Assembly (NCBI GenBank): GCA_934445035.1 | Contig: CAKSDI010000002.1 | Coordinates: forward strand, 124,001-188,000 | Length of the DNA: 64,000 nt | Direction of reading: 5' to 3' | Source: an uncultured Eubacteriales bacterium | Lineage (GTDB): Bacteria > Bacillota > Clostridia > Oscillospirales > Acutalibacteraceae | Shown here: positions 16,163 through 23,782 of the stretch, one piece after another | Position numbering within the stretch: position 1 is the first letter of the stretch | Layout: every line of letters begins with the position of its first letter | The notes under the pieces: model-generated | What the model saw: only the letters and a program-made list of their open reading frames with translations | What the model was told of the DNA's origin: nothing | Database searches by the model: none | Program-made: the position numbers and the translations under genes

Positions 16163-17434
16163 TTGCCTTTAAAATCAAAAAAAATTGCAGAAAATGCAGA
16201 CGGAATTTTTATAAGAAGCAATAAGTTCAACACGACCTTGATCTCGTTTAATTTTTATCTTCCTTTAAGCGAGGAAACTGTGGCTGAATATGCGCTTTTG
16301 CCGTTTGTTCTTACAACCTGCGGAAAAAAATATCCCGATTTTTCGGAGCTTAATTTCAAGCTCAGCCGTCTTTACGGCGCCGAGCTGATTGCTTCAAGCG
16401 AAAAAGTCGGCGATCTTCAGCTTTTAAAAATCGGTATTTCGGTTATAAACAACAGGTTTACTCTTGATAACGACGATCTCGTCGGCAGTGCGGCTGATAT
16501 GCTTGAAAGTCTTATTTTTGAGCCGAAAGCGGAAAATGAAGAATTTTCATTATCCGATGTTGAAAGAGAAAAGAATAAAGCTGTTCAGCATATTTTAGGC
16601 GAATTCAGCGAAAAAAGAATTTATGCCAAAAAGCGTCTTATTGAAGAAATGTATAAAAATATGCCTTACGGCGTTCCGAAATGCGGAACGCCCGAGCAGA
16701 TAAAGAAAATTACCGGAAAGTCGCTTTATAAGGCTTATAAAGAAGTACTTTCAAAAGCGTATTTAAGAGTAAATGTAATTTCCGATAATCTGCCCATAAC
16801 GCTTTTCTCGGAAATCGGTGAAAAATTATCCTTATTTGACCGCGGGAATAAAGCGGATATCACAGGCAATATAAATCTCGATCCGGCATTAAAGCCTGTA
16901 AGGATCGATGAAAAAGAAGATGTTACACAGTGCAAGCTTGCAATGGGATTTACAAGCGAGCTTAAAGGCTCCGATAAAGACACGGCGGCTTTAATGCTTG
17001 CCTGCGATATTTTCGGCGGCGGCCCTTACTCAAAGCTTTTTTCAAATGTCAGAGAAAAAATGAGCCTTTGCTATTACTGCGCCGCAAGATGCGTTAAAAT
17101 AAAGGGACTCGTAACGGTGGAAAGCGGAGTCGAGCTTGAAAATATCGAAAAAACCGAATCTGCCGTATTAGCCGAGCTTGAAAAGCTGCAAAGCGGCGAG
17201 ATAACCGATTTTGAATTTGAATCGTCAAAGAAAAGCTGTGTTGATTCGCTCAATTCGTTCAGCGACGGTCAAGGTCTGCTCGATACCTGGTATTCGCTTA
17301 AAATTTTTGAAAGCGAGCCTTTGGATCCCGAAAGCCTTGCAGAGCTTTTAAAGCAAGTAACTAAAGAAGAGATAATAGAGGCGGCAAAGGGAATTAAACT
17401 GCACACGGTATTCCGTCTGTTACCTAAATCCTGA
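16163..17434 (+). CDS. M16 peptidase-like protein without the zinc motif (YmfF-like)
   Basis: This 423-residue protein has the two-lobed M16 fold, but the first lobe lacks the HxxEH zinc-binding motif. It should therefore be the non-catalytic partner of the next gene product, as in the YmfF/YmfH pair of Bacillus and in mitochondrial processing peptidase. I chose the TTG at 16163 because GGAG (16151-16154) is 8 bases before it; the in-frame GTG at 16154 overlaps the ribosome site. It is the first gene of an operon running through lgt and folD. Confidence 0.85.
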   Translation: MPLKSKKIAENADGIFIRSNKFNTTLISFNFYLPLSEETVAEYALLPFVLTTCGKKYPDFSELNFKLSRLYGAELIASSEKVGDLQLLKIGISVINNRFTLDNDDLVGSAADMLESLIFEPKAENEEFSLSDVEREKNKAVQHILGEFSEKRIYAKKRLIEEMYKNMPYGVPKCGTPEQIKKITGKSLYKAYKEVLSKAYLRVNVISDNLPITLFSEIGEKLSLFDRGNKADITGNINLDPALKPVRIDEKEDVTQCKLAMGFTSELKGSDKDTAALMLACDIFGGGPYSKLFSNVREKMSLCYYCAARCVKIKGLVTVESGVELENIEKTESAVLAELEKLQSGEITDFEFESSKKSCVDSLNSFSDGQGLLDTWYSLKIFESEPLDPESLAELLKQVTKEEIIEAAKGIKLHTVFRLLPKS

Positions 17435-17446
17435 AAGGAAATTGCT

Positions 17447-18736
17447 ATGAAAAAAGAATATTTTGAGGGACCTTTAGGCGAGGGCTATACAAAAGCTGTT
17501 CATAGTTCGGGTCTTGAAATTTACATTATGGAAAAGCCGCAGTTTTCGTCTTGCTACGCGATATTCGGAACTAAATACGGCTCTATAGATACGGAATTTT
17601 CCGTTGACGGTAAGGATACGGTAAAGGTTCCCGAGGGAATAGCACACTTTCTTGAGCATAAGCTCTTTGAGAGCGAAGACGGCGACGCTTTTAATAAATA
17701 CGCTCTTACCGGCGCTTCCGCCAATGCTTACACTTCTTTTGACAGAACCTGTTACCTTTTTTCCTGCAGTGATAAATTTTATGAAAATCTCGATATCCTT
17801 TTAAATTTTGTTCAGTCGCCTTATTTTACTGAGGCAACCGTATCAAAAGAGCAGGGAATTATCGCGCAGGAAATAAAAATGTATGACGACAGCCCCGCCT
17901 GGAGAGTAATGTTCAATATGCTTAAAACGATGTTTAAAAAGCACCCTGTGAGCATTGATATCGCTGGAACGGTCGAGTCCATAGCCGAGATAGACGCAGG
18001 TCTTCTTTATAAATGCTATGAAACATTTTATAACCCGTCAAATATGTTTATCTGTATCGCAGGTAACATTGATACAAACGCTGTTTTAAAAGAAATAGAT
18101 AAAAAAATCATATTAAAGCCTGCTCTGACTATTGAAAAAGGCAATTTTACTGACGGCGAAAAGGTCGAAAAGCATTTTGTTTCTCAGGAATTATCAGTAT
18201 CAATTCCTATGTTCTGTTTAGGTTTCAAGCAAAGTATAACCACTGCTTTTCAGAGCCTTAAAACTAAGGTGTGCCTTTCATTGCTTCTTGAAATGATCTG
18301 CGGCGACAGCTCTCCGCTTTATGCCGAGCTTATAAGAAAAGGTCTTATAAACGATGAGTTCGGAAGCGAATATTTCACGGGCAACGGTTACGCGGCGCTT
18401 ATTTTTGAGGGGGAGTCCTCCGATCCTAAAAGAGTGAGCGAGGAAATAAAGGGCGAAATAAACAGGATTAAGAAAAACGGAATTGATAAAAAGCTCTTTG
18501 CGGCTGTTAAAAACGCGGCTTACGGCGACGCCGTAAGGTCTTTCCAAAGCACGGAGGGAATTGTAATGCAGTTTGTAAACGGCGCGGTATCAGGCTACAA
18601 TATATTTGATGAGATAAAGTATATAAAATCCGTTACTTCGGAAGATCTTTTAAGATGCTTAAATGAATTTGATGTTACAAACAGGGTTTTATCGGTTATC
18701 GATCCTGTAAAGCAGACAGGGGAGGAAAATCTCTGA
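17447..18736 (+). CDS. M16 family zinc peptidase (YmfH-like)
   Basis: This 429-residue M16 protease has an intact zinc site: HFLEH (His67, Glu70, His71) and the distal Glu142 in AQEIKMYDD. The C-terminal lobe is of the usual M16_C type. It probably works as a heterodimer with the preceding inactive homolog and degrades peptides in the cytoplasm. In Bacillus, the YmfFH pair lies near pgsA and cell-wall genes. The ATG has a GAAAGGAAA site. The stop overlaps the lgt start by one base, so lgt translation is coupled to it. Confidence 0.9.
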   Translation: MKKEYFEGPLGEGYTKAVHSSGLEIYIMEKPQFSSCYAIFGTKYGSIDTEFSVDGKDTVKVPEGIAHFLEHKLFESEDGDAFNKYALTGASANAYTSFDRTCYLFSCSDKFYENLDILLNFVQSPYFTEATVSKEQGIIAQEIKMYDDSPAWRVMFNMLKTMFKKHPVSIDIAGTVESIAEIDAGLLYKCYETFYNPSNMFICIAGNIDTNAVLKEIDKKIILKPALTIEKGNFTDGEKVEKHFVSQELSVSIPMFCLGFKQSITTAFQSLKTKVCLSLLLEMICGDSSPLYAELIRKGLINDEFGSEYFTGNGYAALIFEGESSDPKRVSEEIKGEINRIKKNGIDKKLFAAVKNAAYGDAVRSFQSTEGIVMQFVNGAVSGYNIFDEIKYIKSVTSEDLLRCLNEFDVTNRVLSVIDPVKQTGEENL

Positions 18737-19677
18737 TGACGCAGAATGTTACCATTTTCGGAATTCACTTAAAGCTTGATCCTATCGCATTCACCCTGCC
18801 GATAGGGGAAAACGGCTGGGATATCTATTGGTACGGCATTATAATCGCCGCGGGATTTCTTTTGGCGATCATCTACGCTTATAAAAACGCGGACAGATTT
18901 AATATAAATATCGACAGAATGCTCGATGTTATCCTTGTGACGACGCCTGTGGCTATTCTGTGCGCGAGAACTTATTATCTTATTTTTGACGGAGAAAAGC
19001 TTGAATCTTTTTCCGATTTCTTCGGATTCGGTAATTCCGGGTTTACAGGTCTTGCGATCTACGGCGGCGTAATAGGCGCTTTCGGCTGCGGAATGCTTAT
19101 GTGCAAACTAAGAAAAGTTAAAGTGCTTGATATGTTTGATCTTGCCGCAATAGGATTTTTGATAGGTCAGGGAATAGGCCGCTGGGGTAACTTTATGAAT
19201 CAGGAAGCTTTCGGCGGACCGACGGGCAGTTCCTTTTTCGGAATGACGAGCGAAAATGTTGTAAGAGATTTTGCTATGAAAGGTTATGATCCCACTGCTC
19301 TCGCGCATCCGTGCTTTTTATATGAATCTATTTGGTGTATCGCGGGATTTTTCGTTCTTAATCATTTTTCTAAGAAAAGAAAATATTCAGGTCAAATAAT
19401 TCTGATGTACTGCGCGTGGTATGGCTTCGGAAGAGGTTTTATCGAGCTTTTAAGAACCGATAGCTTAATGCTCGGTCCCTTAAAGGTATCGAGTCTGCTA
19501 TCTTTCCTTATTTGTATCGGCTCGGTTATAACAATGATCTGCCTGCATAAGAAAGCAAAGGTTAAGGCTGAAAACGCCGGATATGAAAGCGTTTTCGAAG
19601 AAAATAACATAAATAAAAACATAGAAATAACAGAAAATATAACCAAAGAGGATGAGGAAAATGGCTCAGATACTTGA
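18736..19677 (+). CDS. lgt: prolipoprotein diacylglyceryl transferase
   Basis: This 313-residue membrane enzyme has about seven hydrophobic segments and transfers diacylglycerol from phosphatidylglycerol to the lipobox cysteine of prolipoproteins. The Lgt signature GRWGNFMNQEAFG lies at about 148-160, and a C-terminal segment with GFGRGFIELLRTD is also typical. A hydrophilic tail of about 35 residues extends beyond the family core. It overlaps both neighbours. The lipoprotein gene two genes downstream is a likely substrate, as is the lipoprotein at 23381. Confidence 0.95.
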   Translation: MTQNVTIFGIHLKLDPIAFTLPIGENGWDIYWYGIIIAAGFLLAIIYAYKNADRFNINIDRMLDVILVTTPVAILCARTYYLIFDGEKLESFSDFFGFGNSGFTGLAIYGGVIGAFGCGMLMCKLRKVKVLDMFDLAAIGFLIGQGIGRWGNFMNQEAFGGPTGSSFFGMTSENVVRDFAMKGYDPTALAHPCFLYESIWCIAGFFVLNHFSKKRKYSGQIILMYCAWYGFGRGFIELLRTDSLMLGPLKVSSLLSFLICIGSVITMICLHKKAKVKAENAGYESVFEENNINKNIEITENITKEDEENGSDT

Positions 19678-20527
19678 CGGTAAAGCAGTAGCGGCGGCAG
19701 TAAAAGCCGAAGTGAAAGAAAAGGTAAATGAATTAAATAAAAAAGGGATAGAAGTTTGCCTTGCAGTCATTCTTGTGGGCGACGATCCCGCTTCTAAAAT
19801 TTATGTTTCAAATAAGAAAAAGACCTGCGAGGCGCTCGGAATAATTTCGAAAGAATTTATTTTAAGCTCCGATACAAAAGAGGATGAGCTCATAGAGCTT
19901 ATTAATAAGCTGAACGCCGATAAATCGGTTAACGGAATTTTGTGCCAGCTGCCTTTGCCTAAAGGAATAAATGAGAAAAATGTTTTGAATTCTATTTCTC
20001 CGCTAAAGGATGTTGATGCTTTTCATCCTGTAAATGTCGGCAAAATTATGATAGGCGAGTATGATTTTGTTCCTTGCACGCCTGCGGGAATTATGGAGAT
20101 CCTTAAATTCTATAATATTGATCCGAGCGGTAAAGACTGTGTTGTGATCGGAAGATCAAATATAGTAGGAAAGCCTATGGCTATGCTCCTTTTACATAAA
20201 AACGGGACTGTTACCGTATGTCATTCAAAAACCACCGATCTTAAAAGTAAATGCAAGAGCGCGGATATTTTAGTAAGCGCTGTAGGAATTGCAGGATTTG
20301 TAACGGCAGATATGGTAAAGGAAAACGCGGTTGTAATAGATGTCGGAATGAACAGAAAAGACGGCGTGCTTTGCGGCGATGTTGATTTTGAACAAGTAAG
20401 TAAAAAAGCGGGCTTTATTACTCCTGTTCCGGGAGGAGTAGGACCGATGACTATCGCTATGCTTATGAAGAACACCTTAACTGCAGCCTACAAGCAAAAC
20501 GGTATAAAGCCTTCGGAGGAAAAATGA
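19661..20527 (+). CDS. folD: bifunctional methylenetetrahydrofolate dehydrogenase/methenyltetrahydrofolate cyclohydrolase
   Basis: This 288-residue FolD interconverts 5,10-methylene-, methenyl- and 10-formyl-tetrahydrofolate. The active-site region YVSNKKKTCEALGI has the conserved catalytic lysine. Other motifs are CQLPLPKG, KDVDAFHPVN, GRSNIVGKP (NADP binding) and TPVPGGVGPMTIAML. The ATG at 19661 with GAGG at 19654-19657 is chosen over the ATG at 19652, which overlaps that site. It overlaps lgt by 17 bases and its stop overlaps the next start (ATGA). Confidence 0.96.
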   Translation: MAQILDGKAVAAAVKAEVKEKVNELNKKGIEVCLAVILVGDDPASKIYVSNKKKTCEALGIISKEFILSSDTKEDELIELINKLNADKSVNGILCQLPLPKGINEKNVLNSISPLKDVDAFHPVNVGKIMIGEYDFVPCTPAGIMEILKFYNIDPSGKDCVVIGRSNIVGKPMAMLLLHKNGTVTVCHSKTTDLKSKCKSADILVSAVGIAGFVTADMVKENAVVIDVGMNRKDGVLCGDVDFEQVSKKAGFITPVPGGVGPMTIAMLMKNTLTAAYKQNGIKPSEEK

Positions 20528-21195
20528 AAAAGCACTATTTTTTTCTCATATTTTTGATTTTAATGCCGATCGTTTTCTTTTCTTCCTGCGCCGAGCAAAG
20601 GGAATACAATATAGGAATTCCCAAAGGATTTTCTTCCGCTCAAAGCGATGAGGATCTATCCGAGCTTGCAGAAATTATCGGTGTGGATAAAAAAGAATTA
20701 AAGGACTATTTTAAAGAGGACAGAATTGTTTTAATGGCGGTAAACAGCGATAATTCCGTACAGATAAAATTAAGCTGTTTTGAAAACGATTATTCAAAGG
20801 CTATCGGCTCTTTTGAATTTTTGAAGACCGAGGAAATAAACAACTATGCCGCTGCCGCTGTTAAGAGCAAATATGAAATAGTAAAGAATAACGATAATTC
20901 TTTTATATATGTTCAGGAACATATAACGAGCGAAGATAAAGAATATGTTTCTTCAAGGTATATCACGGTTAAAAACGATAAATTTTATGTTTTGTCCTGC
21001 TATAATACAGGCAGCACACAGGATAAAACAATAAAAAATGTTTTTAAATCTCTTGAAATTGATTCTCAGACAGCGGCGATACCCGTGTGGCAGACGATAT
21101 TGATTTCTCTCGGAATTGCATTGTTTACCGCGGCGGCATTCGGAATAATTATAAGCTTTATAAACGACAGAAAAGCAAAAGAACAAGAAATTTGA
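20524..21195 (+). CDS. predicted lipoprotein with C-terminal membrane anchor, function unknown
   Basis: I do not recognise this 223-residue protein. It begins with a signal peptide of about 21 residues ending in a lipobox (FFSSC, Cys22). A hydrophilic extracellular domain rich in Lys, Asp and Ser follows (about 23-175). One transmembrane segment (about 185-210) and a short charged tail (NDRKAKEQE) complete it. A lipoprotein that is also membrane-anchored at the other end is unusual: both ends of the domain would be held to the membrane. It is translationally coupled to folD and lies two genes after lgt, the enzyme that would lipidate it. It ends at a hairpin in front of the GerA-type gene, so a role in sporulation or germination is possible but is only inferred from position. 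Confidence 0.75.
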   Translation: MKKHYFFLIFLILMPIVFFSSCAEQREYNIGIPKGFSSAQSDEDLSELAEIIGVDKKELKDYFKEDRIVLMAVNSDNSVQIKLSCFENDYSKAIGSFEFLKTEEINNYAAAAVKSKYEIVKNNDNSFIYVQEHITSEDKEYVSSRYITVKNDKFYVLSCYNTGSTQDKTIKNVFKSLEIDSQTAAIPVWQTILISLGIALFTAAAFGIIISFINDRKAKEQEI

Positions 21196-21200
21196 AAAAC

Positions 21201-21245
21201 AGCGCCTTTTTCGGGAAATATAAAACCGAGGGAGGCGCTTTTTTT
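21201..21245 (+). terminator. terminator whose 3' arm contains the ribosome site of the GerA-type gene
   Basis: A 14-bp stem with three G-U pairs (21201-21214 with 21226-21239) is followed by seven T residues (21239-21245). The ribosome site GGGAGG (21230-21235) is inside the 3' arm, and the TTG start (21244-21246) lies at the end of the T-run. Read-through RNA would fold the site away. Confidence 0.75.
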
Positions 21246-22653
21246 GACGGAACTTTATAAAAACTATATAAATAAGATCGACGGTGTGTTAAAGCCGGAA
21301 TTAAGCTTCGATATTATTAAGCGGAATATCGAAGTGGGCGGCAACAGCGCGACTCTGTATTTTGTAGACGGATTTATTAAAGACGAGGTTTTTGAGAAGA
21401 TACTTGAATATCTTTTTACACTCGATACCGAAAAAATGAACTCTGTGAAAACTATGGAGGAGTTTGAAAAATTCGGTCTTCCGTATGTTGAAACGGAGGT
21501 ATCGTCGGACCCGGAGGAGGCGGCAAGATCTGTGCTTTGCGGGCCTGCAATGCTTGTGATCGATAAAATTTCAGGTCTGCTTGTTATCGATACAAGAACT
21601 TATCCCGTAAGGGGGATAGAGGAGCCCACAAAAGATAGGTCGCTGAGAGGCTCAAGAGACGGTTTTGTTGAAACACTGATAATGAATACCGCGCTTTTAA
21701 GAAGACGGATAAGAACAGAAGATCTAAGAATGGAATATATGCAGATAGGTGAAAATTCCAAGGTGGATATCGCTATTTCTTATCTCGAAAGCTCGGTGGA
21801 TAAAAAGACTCTTGACCTTTTAAGAAAAAGACTTGAAAAAATAAACCTTAAAAGTATCTCGATGACAGGGCAGGCGATAAGCGAAAGCATAATTCCGCAC
21901 AATGTTTTAAATCCTTTTCCTAAATTCAGATTTACCGAAAGACCTGATTTTGCCTCGGCGGCTGTGCTCGACGGCAAGATTGTGCTTTTAATGGATAACT
22001 CGCCGTCGGTAATAATCATTCCCGATTCCTTTGCGGATTTTTTCAGGGAGGCGGACGATTATTATTTTCTGCCCGCAATATCCTGCTATACAAGGCTTTT
22101 GAGGTTTGCAGTCACTTTATCAACTATAATTATTTCGCCTCTTTATTTGATGTTTATGAACGATCAGTCGCTTATCCCTAAATTTTTAAGCTTTTTAAAA
22201 AATGCAAAATCGGGATCCTTGCCGCTTCTTGTTCAGTTTTTAATACTTGAGCTTATTGTTGACGGTCTGCGGCTCGCTTCGATAAATACCCCCGATTCTC
22301 TTTCAAATTCTTTGGGAATTATCGGAGGACTTATTCTTTCGGAATTTGCAGTCAGCGCAGGGTGGTTTGTGGGAGAAACTATCTTGCTCACGGCTTTCGT
22401 AACTATAGCCGCTTATTCGCAGCCGAGCTTCGAAATGGGATACGCTATGAAATTTCAAAGAATTTCGCTTTTGATATTAACACAGCTGTTTTCCTATTTC
22501 GGGCTTATTTTCGGAATAATATTCTGGGTAATAGTTTTATGCTGTAATAAGACCTTGTCGGGGAAAGGCTATTTTTACCCCGTTATACCATTTAATCTAA
22601 AGGCATTTTTAGGGATTTTTTCACGAAAAAAACTCGATCCGAAAAAATATTAA
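21244..22653 (+). CDS. GerA-family spore germination protein (SpoVAF-like)
   Basis: This 469-residue protein belongs to the GerA A-subunit family, which forms nutrient germinant receptors or, as SpoVAF, a component that boosts germination. A cytoplasmic N-terminal domain (about 1-280) contains the family start SFDIIKRNIEVGGNSATLYFVDGFIKDEV and DRSLRGSRDGFVETL. About five membrane segments follow (285-450). The GFIKDEV motif and the compact length (about 470-490) favour SpoVAF over GerAA. No gerB or gerC genes adjoin. The start is TTG, with GGGAGG eight bases upstream, but both are embedded in a terminator hairpin. It would be made in the forespore and placed in the inner spore membrane. Confidence 0.88.
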   Translation: MTELYKNYINKIDGVLKPELSFDIIKRNIEVGGNSATLYFVDGFIKDEVFEKILEYLFTLDTEKMNSVKTMEEFEKFGLPYVETEVSSDPEEAARSVLCGPAMLVIDKISGLLVIDTRTYPVRGIEEPTKDRSLRGSRDGFVETLIMNTALLRRRIRTEDLRMEYMQIGENSKVDIAISYLESSVDKKTLDLLRKRLEKINLKSISMTGQAISESIIPHNVLNPFPKFRFTERPDFASAAVLDGKIVLLMDNSPSVIIIPDSFADFFREADDYYFLPAISCYTRLLRFAVTLSTIIISPLYLMFMNDQSLIPKFLSFLKNAKSGSLPLLVQFLILELIVDGLRLASINTPDSLSNSLGIIGGLILSEFAVSAGWFVGETILLTAFVTIAAYSQPSFEMGYAMKFQRISLLILTQLFSYFGLIFGIIFWVIVLCCNKTLSGKGYFYPVIPFNLKAFLGIFSRKKLDPKKY

Positions 22654-22661
22654 AAAATAAC

Positions 22662-22690
22662 TTGCATTTTTTTGAAACCTATGGTATTAT
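22662..22690 (+). promoter_or_regulatory. promoter of rpsT
   Basis: TTGCAT (22662-22667), 17 bases, TATTAT (22685-22690). About 45 bases of leader precede the ribosome site. Confidence 0.6.
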
Positions 22691-22743
22691 TAATATTACT
22701 GTGATAAATGTGGTTTAATGCCGCGTGGTTGGGAGGTGCTTCA

Positions 22744-23004
22744 ATGCCTAATATCAAATCAGCGAAAAAGCGTGTTGTTATAAGCAAAGCGAATTATGAG
22801 CGCAATAAAGCTTACCGTTCCGCTTTGAAAACAGCCGTTAAAAAGGCCGACGCCGCTATTGAATCTAATTCTGCCGACGCTGCCGCAACTGTTAAAGCAG
22901 CTGTTGTAAAGCTTGATCAGGCTGCCGTTAAAGGTCTTATTCATAAGAACAATGCCGCAAGAAAGAAATCGGCTCTTATGACAAAGCTTAATTCCAAAGC
23001 ATAA
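22744..23004 (+). CDS. rpsT: 30S ribosomal protein S20
   Basis: This 86-residue, very basic helical protein starts MPNIKSAKKRV, the typical S20 N-terminus, and contains NYERNKAYRSALKTAVKKA and IHKNNAARKKS. S20 binds 16S rRNA early in 30S assembly. The ATG at 22744 has GGGAGGTG seven bases before it; the longer in-frame reading from 22708 has no ribosome site. It is a single-gene unit with its own promoter and strong terminator, as usual. Confidence 0.97.
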   Translation: MPNIKSAKKRVVISKANYERNKAYRSALKTAVKKADAAIESNSADAAATVKAAVVKLDQAAVKGLIHKNNAARKKSALMTKLNSKA

Positions 23005-23030
23005 TATTATTTTTTGCAAAGAATAATATT

Positions 23031-23063
23031 GCGTTGCTCCTATCTTGGAGCAACGCAGTTTTT
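23031..23063 (+). terminator. intrinsic terminator after rpsT
   Basis: A perfect 10-bp stem pairs 23031-23040 with 23047-23056 around a 6-base loop, followed by AGTTTTT. Confidence 0.9.
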
Positions 23064-23140
23064 CTGGATTTTTTTATGTTATAAAATTAAACATATTATA
23101 TGGTCTTTAAATCAGTTATATTAAATGTGAGGTGTATGTT

Positions 23141-23329
23141 ATGCAGGAGAAACTTATTTTAAGACAGAAGAATTTAAAAGGCGAGGACGGATTTAAAACC
23201 TTTTCTATCCGAATTAAAAATGACACGGTAGCTTCGCTTGACGATCTTTCAAAGCAGACAAAGCGCTCGAGAAATGAGCTTATAAATGTTCTGCTTGATT
23301 TTGCTCTGCGCAACTGCATAGTTAAATGA
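23141..23329 (+). CDS. small ribbon-helix-helix (CopG/Arc-like) DNA-binding protein
   Basis: This 62-residue protein has the pattern of a ribbon-helix-helix regulator. A beta strand (FKTFSIRIKND, about 20-30) is followed by helix A (TVASLDDLSKQT) and helix B (SRNELINVLLDFALRN). It should bind DNA as a dimer. The ATG at 23141 has GAGGTG seven bases upstream; a GTG at 23132 overlaps that site. It is not next to a toxin gene and has its own terminator, so a stand-alone regulator is more likely than an antitoxin. Targets are unknown. Confidence 0.75.
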   Translation: MQEKLILRQKNLKGEDGFKTFSIRIKNDTVASLDDLSKQTKRSRNELINVLLDFALRNCIVK

Positions 23330-23349
23330 TACTTGATTTTAATACCAGC

Positions 23350-23379
23350 AAAACCCGTGCTTAATCAGCGCGGGTTTTT
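23350..23379. terminator. terminator between the ribbon-helix-helix gene and the convergent lipoprotein gene
   Basis: An 11-bp stem with one G-U pair (23350-23360 with 23368-23378) is followed by a T-run on the plus strand. It can serve the minus strand weakly. Confidence 0.8.
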
Positions 23380-23380
23380 A

Positions 23381-23716
23381 TTAAGGCTTGCATATTTTGC
23401 AGGGAGAATATCCTTTTTGGATCAGATCTTCACGGCTTGAAGATGTGATAATATTACCGGATTTTTTGGATTTTGAATATCTGCATGTTTCAAGGTGAAA
23501 CTTCTTTGTAGAGATATTTGCGTAATATCCGCCGCTTGATTCGGGCTCGGAGGAGGCGGTTTTGTAGCCGTTGACCGTGCCTGTGGAATCTTTTAAAACT
23601 TCCACTTCTTCGGCTTTGTTACTGCATAAATCGTCGCTGTCATTCAAATCTTTGCAGCCGCAAAGAAATATTGATAAAACTGCCGCAAGTATCAATGAAA
23701 TTTTTCGGATATTCAT
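23381..23716 (-). CDS. small predicted lipoprotein with a C-terminal Ada-like metal-binding motif
   Basis: This 111-residue protein has a signal peptide of about 19 residues with the lipobox LCGC (mature Cys21 or nearby), then a Ser/Glu-rich linker. A C-terminal motif follows: KKFHLETCRYSKSKKSGN and GYSPCKICKP. The H-x4-C plus CxxC pattern resembles the zinc-binding fold of the Ada N-terminus, which also occurs at the ends of exported nucleases and ComEC-like proteins. No catalytic domain is present, so it may be a metal- or DNA-binding surface lipoprotein. The ATG at 23716 has GGTGAT upstream. It is transcribed divergently from uvrC. Confidence 0.75.
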   Translation of the reverse strand: MNIRKISLILAAVLSIFLCGCKDLNDSDDLCSNKAEEVEVLKDSTGTVNGYKTASSEPESSGGYYANISTKKFHLETCRYSKSKKSGNIITSSSREDLIQKGYSPCKICKP

Positions 23717-23782
23717 AAATTCATCACCGAAAATCAATTATAATCTTTTTTAATAACAAAATCAATCGAAAGGAGAATTTTT

